DNA from: G963717155 sp963717155
GTDB taxonomy: Bacteria; Actinomycetota; Thermoleophilia; Gaiellales; JALYLC01
Length of the DNA stretch: 64,000 nucleotides
Reading direction: 5' to 3'
Assembly: GCA_963717155.1 (NCBI GenBank)
Contig: OY970326.1
Span: 4,650,001 to 4,714,000 of the forward strand
Part shown: one piece after another, positions 59,987-64,000 of the stretch
Layout of the letters: every line of letters starts with the position of its first letter
Numbering within the stretch: the stretch's first letter is position 1
Position numbers and translations under genes: made by a program
Notes under the pieces: model-generated
What the model was told of the DNA's origin: nothing
Seen by the model: the letters and a program-made list of their open reading frames with translations, nothing else
Databases searched by the model: none

Positions 59987-61306
59987 ATGGCAGCTGCGGA
60001 GCAAGGTGGAAAGCCGAGGGTGCTGATCCTCGGTGGCGGTTTCGGCGGTGTCGGTGCGGCGACGAGCCTGAAGGACAGCGGAGCCGACGTCGTGCTGGTG
60101 GACCAGAACGACTACCACACGTTCCAGCCGCTGCTGTACCAGGTCGCGACCGACCTGCTCGAGACCACCGCGGTCGGGCATCCGTTGCGAGGCCTCTTCC
60201 ACAAGCAGCCGAACGTCACCGTCCACCAGGCGACGGTGACCGCGATCGACCTTGCGACGCGCACCGTGCAGTTCGGCGAGATGCCCGCGTTGACCTACGA
60301 CTATCTCGTCATCGCGCTCGGCGCCGAGGTTAACTACTTCGGCGTCAAGGGCGCTGACGAGCACGCATTCCCGCTGTACACCCTCGCGGACGCCGTGCGC
60401 CTCCGCACGCACGTGCTGCGTCGCTGGGAGGCAGCCGACAGGGATCCCTCCCTGATCGAGGACGGAGCGCTGAACGTCGCCATCGTCGGGGGCGGTCCGA
60501 CCGGTGTCGAGAGCGCCGGGGCGCTGATCGAGCTGTACCGCCACGAGCTCGCGGAGGACTACCCGAAGGTCGCGGAGGAGCAGGCCACGATCACGCTCGT
60601 CGAGGCAGGACCCGCGCTGCTCTCGATGTTCAAGGGCGACGTCCGCTCCTACACGAAGAAGACGCTCGAGAAGCGTGGCGTCGAGGTGCGGCTCGGAGAG
60701 ATCGTGTCGTCGATCTCGCCGACGCGGGTCGAGCTCAAGTCCGGAGCGACCATCAAGGCGCACACCCTCGTGTGGGGCGCCGGCCTTCAAGCGAACCCGA
60801 TCGTCACGTCACTCGGCCTCGAGCTCGAGAAGGGACACCGCGTCCACGTCGCGCCCGACCTCACCGTCCCGGAGCATCCGGAGGTGATGGTCGTCGGCGA
60901 TACGGCGTGGATCGTCGACTCGCACACCGACAAGGCGCTGCCGCAGCTCGGCTCGGTCGCGCTCCAGTCCGGCACGCAGGCGGGAGCGAACATCATGCGC
61001 CGCCTCGACGGCAAGGATACGAAGCCGTTCGACTACAACGACAAGGGAACGATGGCGACGATCGGCCGCGCCTCGGCGGTCGTCCAGTTCAAGCACGGAC
61101 GGACGCTCAAGGGCAAGATGGCGGCGCTCGCATGGGGCGCGGTTCACCTCGCGCTCCTCTCGACGGGCGAGGACAGGGCGAAGGCCGTGATCGACTGGAC
61201 CTGGGCCGGGTTCACGCACGACCGGGCGGGCCGCATCGTCGTCGACCCAGCCGAGGACGACCCGGGAGCGCATGCGCCCGCTGTGAAGGCCAAGAGCGCA
61301 CGATGA
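59987..61306 (+). CDS. ndh: Type II NADH dehydrogenase (NDH-2)
   Basis: A 439-aa flavoprotein. The FAD-binding motif is VLILGGGFGGVGAA, the NDH-2 signature is TFQPLLYQVATDLL, the NADH-binding motif is VAIVGGGPTGVESAG and the third FAD contact is VMVVGDTAWI. The last 70 residues include a hydrophobic WGAVHLALLS that may associate with the membrane. It oxidises NADH and reduces quinone without proton pumping. It lies 31 nt before the zwf gene. Confidence 0.87.
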   Translation: MAAAEQGGKPRVLILGGGFGGVGAATSLKDSGADVVLVDQNDYHTFQPLLYQVATDLLETTAVGHPLRGLFHKQPNVTVHQATVTAIDLATRTVQFGEMPALTYDYLVIALGAEVNYFGVKGADEHAFPLYTLADAVRLRTHVLRRWEAADRDPSLIEDGALNVAIVGGGPTGVESAGALIELYRHELAEDYPKVAEEQATITLVEAGPALLSMFKGDVRSYTKKTLEKRGVEVRLGEIVSSISPTRVELKSGATIKAHTLVWGAGLQANPIVTSLGLELEKGHRVHVAPDLTVPEHPEVMVVGDTAWIVDSHTDKALPQLGSVALQSGTQAGANIMRRLDGKDTKPFDYNDKGTMATIGRASAVVQFKHGRTLKGKMAALAWGAVHLALLSTGEDRAKAVIDWTWAGFTHDRAGRIVVDPAEDDPGAHAPAVKAKSAR

Positions 61307-61337
61307 CGCGACCACGAACGCACGACCGGAGGCGGCC

Positions 61338-62732
61338 ATGACGGATACACCAGGGCAGGCGGACGTCTTCGTGATCTTCGGGATCACGGGCGATCTCGCG
61401 AAGGTCATGACCTTCCACTCGCTGTACCGCTTGGAAGAGCGTGGCCTGCTCTCGTGCCCGATCGTCGGCGTCGCGGTGAACGACTGGACGGTCGACAAGC
61501 TCAGGGACCACGCCAAGGAGTGCATCGAAGGGACGGGCGAGACGCTGGATCCCGCTGTCTTCGAGCGCTTTGCGGCTCGGCTCTCCTACGTCCAGGGGGA
61601 CTTCGGCGACCCGGCGACGTACGCGCGCGTCGGCAAGGTGATCGGAGCGGCCGAGACGCCTGTCTTCTATCTCGAGATCCCCCCGTTCCTGTTCGGCACG
61701 GTCGTCAAGGGCCTCGCCGCCGCCGGCCTCACGAAGCACGCGCGTGTCGTCGTCGAGAAGCCGTTCGGCCATGACCTCGCCTCCGCGCGCGCCCTCGCGG
61801 TCGAGCTGCACGAGGTGATCGACGAGTCGCAGCTTCTGCGCATCGACCACTTCCTCGGGAAGATGGGCCTCGACGAGCTGCTGTATCTGCGGTTCGCCAA
61901 CACGATGTTCGAGCCGGTCTGGAACCGGAACTACATCGAGTGCGTCCAGATCACGATGGCCGAGAGCTTCGGGGTCGAGGATCGCGGCCACTTCTACGAT
62001 CCCGTCGGGGCGCTTCGCGATGTGGTCGTCAACCACATGATGCAGATGGTCGCCGCCACCGTGATGGAGGCGCCGTCCGGCGGCGACGCGTCGACGATCA
62101 AGGACGCGCAGGTCGCGGCCTTCCGAGCCATCTCACCGGCGGATCCGGCCCACTACGTGCGCGGGCAGTACGACGGGTATCTCGACGTCGAGGGCGTCGC
62201 CCCCGGCTCGACGACCGAGACGTACGCGGCGCTCCGCCTCGACGTCGACAACTGGCGCTGGGCCGGCGTCCCGTTCCTGCTCCGCACCGGCAAGTTCCTC
62301 GCCACGACCCAGACCGAGCTCCGTCTCGTCTTCAAGCAGCCGCCGAACCTCGGCTTCTTCTCTCGTGAGCACCGGCGGGAGCCGAACCAGCTCGCGGTCA
62401 AGCTCGATCCGTCGACCGGCGTCCAGGTGCTCGTGGAGGCGCGCCGCGCGAAGACCGCCGAACCGGAGGGGATCGAGCTCGACATGGAGTTCGCGGACGA
62501 GGGCGGCGAGGGTGCGACGCCGTACGAGGTGCTGCTCGCGGCGGCGATGGCCGGCGACACCACGCGTTTCACGAGACAGGACGGCGTCGAGGAGACCTGG
62601 AGGATCATGCAACCCCTGCTCGACAGCCCACCCCCGGTCCACGTCTACGCGAAGGGCTCCTGGGGTCCGGAGGCCGCAGAGGCGCTGACGGCCGGCTTCG
62701 GGCGCTGGCACGAGCCATGGGTGAAGGCGTGA
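61338..62732 (+). CDS. zwf: Glucose-6-phosphate 1-dehydrogenase
   Basis: A 464-aa G6PD. The NADP motif is FVIFGITGDLAKVM. The substrate and catalytic segment is LLRIDHFLGKMG (canonical RIDHYLGKE), the second conserved segment is VVEKPFGHDL, and FYDPVGALRDVVVNHMMQMV follows. GGAGG lies five bases before the ATG. It feeds the oxidative pentose phosphate pathway. It is coupled to the GH15 gene by GTGA overlap, linking glucan or trehalose breakdown to G6P oxidation. Confidence 0.92.
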   Translation: MTDTPGQADVFVIFGITGDLAKVMTFHSLYRLEERGLLSCPIVGVAVNDWTVDKLRDHAKECIEGTGETLDPAVFERFAARLSYVQGDFGDPATYARVGKVIGAAETPVFYLEIPPFLFGTVVKGLAAAGLTKHARVVVEKPFGHDLASARALAVELHEVIDESQLLRIDHFLGKMGLDELLYLRFANTMFEPVWNRNYIECVQITMAESFGVEDRGHFYDPVGALRDVVVNHMMQMVAATVMEAPSGGDASTIKDAQVAAFRAISPADPAHYVRGQYDGYLDVEGVAPGSTTETYAALRLDVDNWRWAGVPFLLRTGKFLATTQTELRLVFKQPPNLGFFSREHRREPNQLAVKLDPSTGVQVLVEARRAKTAEPEGIELDMEFADEGGEGATPYEVLLAAAMAGDTTRFTRQDGVEETWRIMQPLLDSPPPVHVYAKGSWGPEAAEALTAGFGRWHEPWVKA

Positions 62733-64000
62733 CCACCAGCAAGGCGGCGAAGGCCGCCCCGGCGCCGGCCCAGAGCGCAGCGGCCCCGTCGCCGTTCCCT
62801 CCGATCGCCGACTACGCCTTCCTGTCCGACTGCCATACTGGCGCGCTCGTGGCGCCCGACGGCGCGATCGACTGGCTCTGCGTCCCGGCCTTCGACTCGC
62901 CGAGCGTGTTCGGGAGCCTGCTCGACCGCGAAGGCGGTGCTTTCAGGTTCGGTCCCTACGGGATCACCCACCCGGCGCAGCGCATCTACGAGCCGGGAAC
63001 GAACGTCCTCGTGACCACGTGGAAGACACCATCAGGGTGGATCGAGGTGCGCGATGCGCTCGCGATGGGCCCGACCGACCACGTGGACGAGATCACGCCG
63101 CACACGCGGCCTCCGGCGGACGACGACGCCGAGCACACGCTCGTGCGGACCGTCGAGTGCCTCGAGGGCGAGGTCGAGCTCGAGCTGATCTGCGAGCCCG
63201 TCTTCGACTACGGGCGCGTTCCCGCGGACTGGTCGCTCGTCGACGGCGACAACCACATCGCAGACGCGCGCGGCGATGGGCGCACGATCCGACTCCGATC
63301 GAGCCTCCAGCTCGGAATCGAGGGCGATCGCGCGCGGGGCCGGCACGTCCTGCGGCCGGGCGAGCGCGCCTTCTGCGCGCTCTCGTGGGCCGAGGGCCTT
63401 GCCGTGCCGAACGACAACGACGAAGCCGGTGCCATGATGGCCGCCACGACGCGGTTCTGGCGCGGCTGGCTGGGACGCGCGCGCATCCCGGACCACGCCT
63501 TCCGTGAAGCGATCCAGCGCTCGGCTCTGACGATCAAGGGCCTGACGTACATGCCGACGGGCGCAACCGTGGCCGCGCCCACGACGTCGCTGCCCGAGAC
63601 GCCGGGCGGCGAGCGCAACTGGGACTACCGGTTCACGTGGATGCGGGACACGACCTTCACGCTCCAGGCGCTGCACATCCTGAACCTCGACTGGGAAGCC
63701 GACGAGTTCATGCAGTTCGTCGCCGACGTCGAGCCCAACGACGACGGCGCGCTGCAGATCATGTACGGCATCGATGGCCGCCGCGAGCTACCCGAGACGA
63801 CCCGGGACGACCTCACCGGCTATGCCGGAGCCCGGCCCGTGCGGATCGGGAATGCGGCCTACGATCAACGTCAGAACGATGTGTTCGGAGCCGTGCTGGA
63901 CTCGATCCTCCTGCACACGCACCGGGCCGGGCGGCTGCCCCGTCGCCTGTGGCCGGTGGTCCAGTCACAGGCGACGTGCGCGACGAAGGTCTGGCGCGAA
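62729..64000 (+). CDS. Glycoside hydrolase family 15 protein (glucoamylase/trehalase-like), 3' end outside the window
   Basis: The first 424 codons are present and open to the window end. After a Pro/Ala-rich head the N-terminal beta domain has IADYAFLSDCHTGALVAPDG and AIDWLCVPAFDSPSVFG. The (alpha/alpha)6 domain begins with LTIKGLTYMPTGATVAAPTT. It then has ERNWDYRFTWMRDTTFTLQA, the GH15 substrate-binding segment. Actinobacterial relatives include trehalases and dextran or starch glucosidases. The GTG at 62729 overlaps the zwf stop. Confidence 0.87.
   Translation, partial: MTTSKAAKAAPAPAQSAAAPSPFPPIADYAFLSDCHTGALVAPDGAIDWLCVPAFDSPSVFGSLLDREGGAFRFGPYGITHPAQRIYEPGTNVLVTTWKTPSGWIEVRDALAMGPTDHVDEITPHTRPPADDDAEHTLVRTVECLEGEVELELICEPVFDYGRVPADWSLVDGDNHIADARGDGRTIRLRSSLQLGIEGDRARGRHVLRPGERAFCALSWAEGLAVPNDNDEAGAMMAATTRFWRGWLGRARIPDHAFREAIQRSALTIKGLTYMPTGATVAAPTTSLPETPGGERNWDYRFTWMRDTTFTLQALHILNLDWEADEFMQFVADVEPNDDGALQIMYGIDGRRELPETTRDDLTGYAGARPVRIGNAAYDQRQNDVFGAVLDSILLHTHRAGRLPRRLWPVVQSQATCATKVWRE

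Noticed and set aside
1..64000. CRISPR array, restriction-modification or classical phage genes
   Set aside because: No regularly spaced repeats, nuclease or phage structural genes were seen.

Overview
The window is high-GC DNA with GTG and TTG starts, many 1 to 14 nt gene overlaps, LuxR-type ATPase regulators, LacI-controlled sugar clusters, a remnant resembling an F420-type LLM oxidoreductase, and DUF993 and DUF2252 genes. This suggests an actinobacterium, probably of the class Thermoleophilia. The class is inferred from gene content; no rRNA or complete tRNA gene is present to confirm it.

Layout. 1-6.1 kb: an integration-scar-like region. Three copies of a tRNA 3'-half-like sequence, two with GGGTCAAC repeats, flank a large LuxR regulator, a small secreted protein and a glycosyltransferase. 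5.4-6.7 kb: a cluster of very short genes for acidic peptides, three of them with double-glycine leaders (VKGG or VVGG). 6.8-12.9 kb: a methyltransferase, a vanadium-haloperoxidase-like secreted protein with a small partner, and a second large LuxR regulator. 13-30.8 kb: a LacI-controlled divergent catabolic region. One arm has a LacI regulator, an enolase-superfamily enzyme, an acetoacetate-decarboxylase-like protein, a D-2-hydroxyacid dehydrogenase and two SDR proteins. The other has a ribose-type ABC importer, a DUF4432 protein, 2-oxoacid dehydrogenase E2/E1alpha/E1beta, a PhyH dioxygenase and a P450. 30.8-33.1 kb: a LuxR HTH remnant, a GAP-family membrane protein, a sulfatase remnant and an aquaporin.

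33.2-41.3 kb holds the most interesting locus. Another double-glycine peptide gene lies near a transmembrane Ser/Thr kinase. Divergent from that kinase is a tightly overlapping operon: a Ser/Thr kinase with FHA domain, a parvulin-like protein, and a 1036-aa exporter with two cyclic-nucleotide-binding-like domains, a C39 peptidase domain with its full Cys/His/Asp triad, and an ABC transporter. I infer that this machine cleaves and exports the double-glycine peptides encoded here and at 5.4-6.7 kb, under phosphorylation and nucleotide control.

41.3-43.4 kb: small membrane proteins, one apparently frameshifted, and a STAS protein. 43.3-55.1 kb: a second LacI-type sugar regulon, with a seven-gene leftward arm (PmoA-like, cupin, Gfo/Idh/MocA, CUT1 binding protein and two permeases, alpha/beta hydrolase) and a four-gene rightward arm (Gfo/Idh/MocA, DUF993, TIM-barrel isomerase, LacI). 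The two promoters each carry a matching operator just downstream of the -10. 55.3-59.9 kb: an LLM oxidoreductase remnant, a small protein, a YciF-like protein, DUF2252, a SHOCT membrane protein and a ClC channel. 60-64 kb: NDH-2, glucose-6-phosphate dehydrogenase and a GH15 enzyme that runs off the end.
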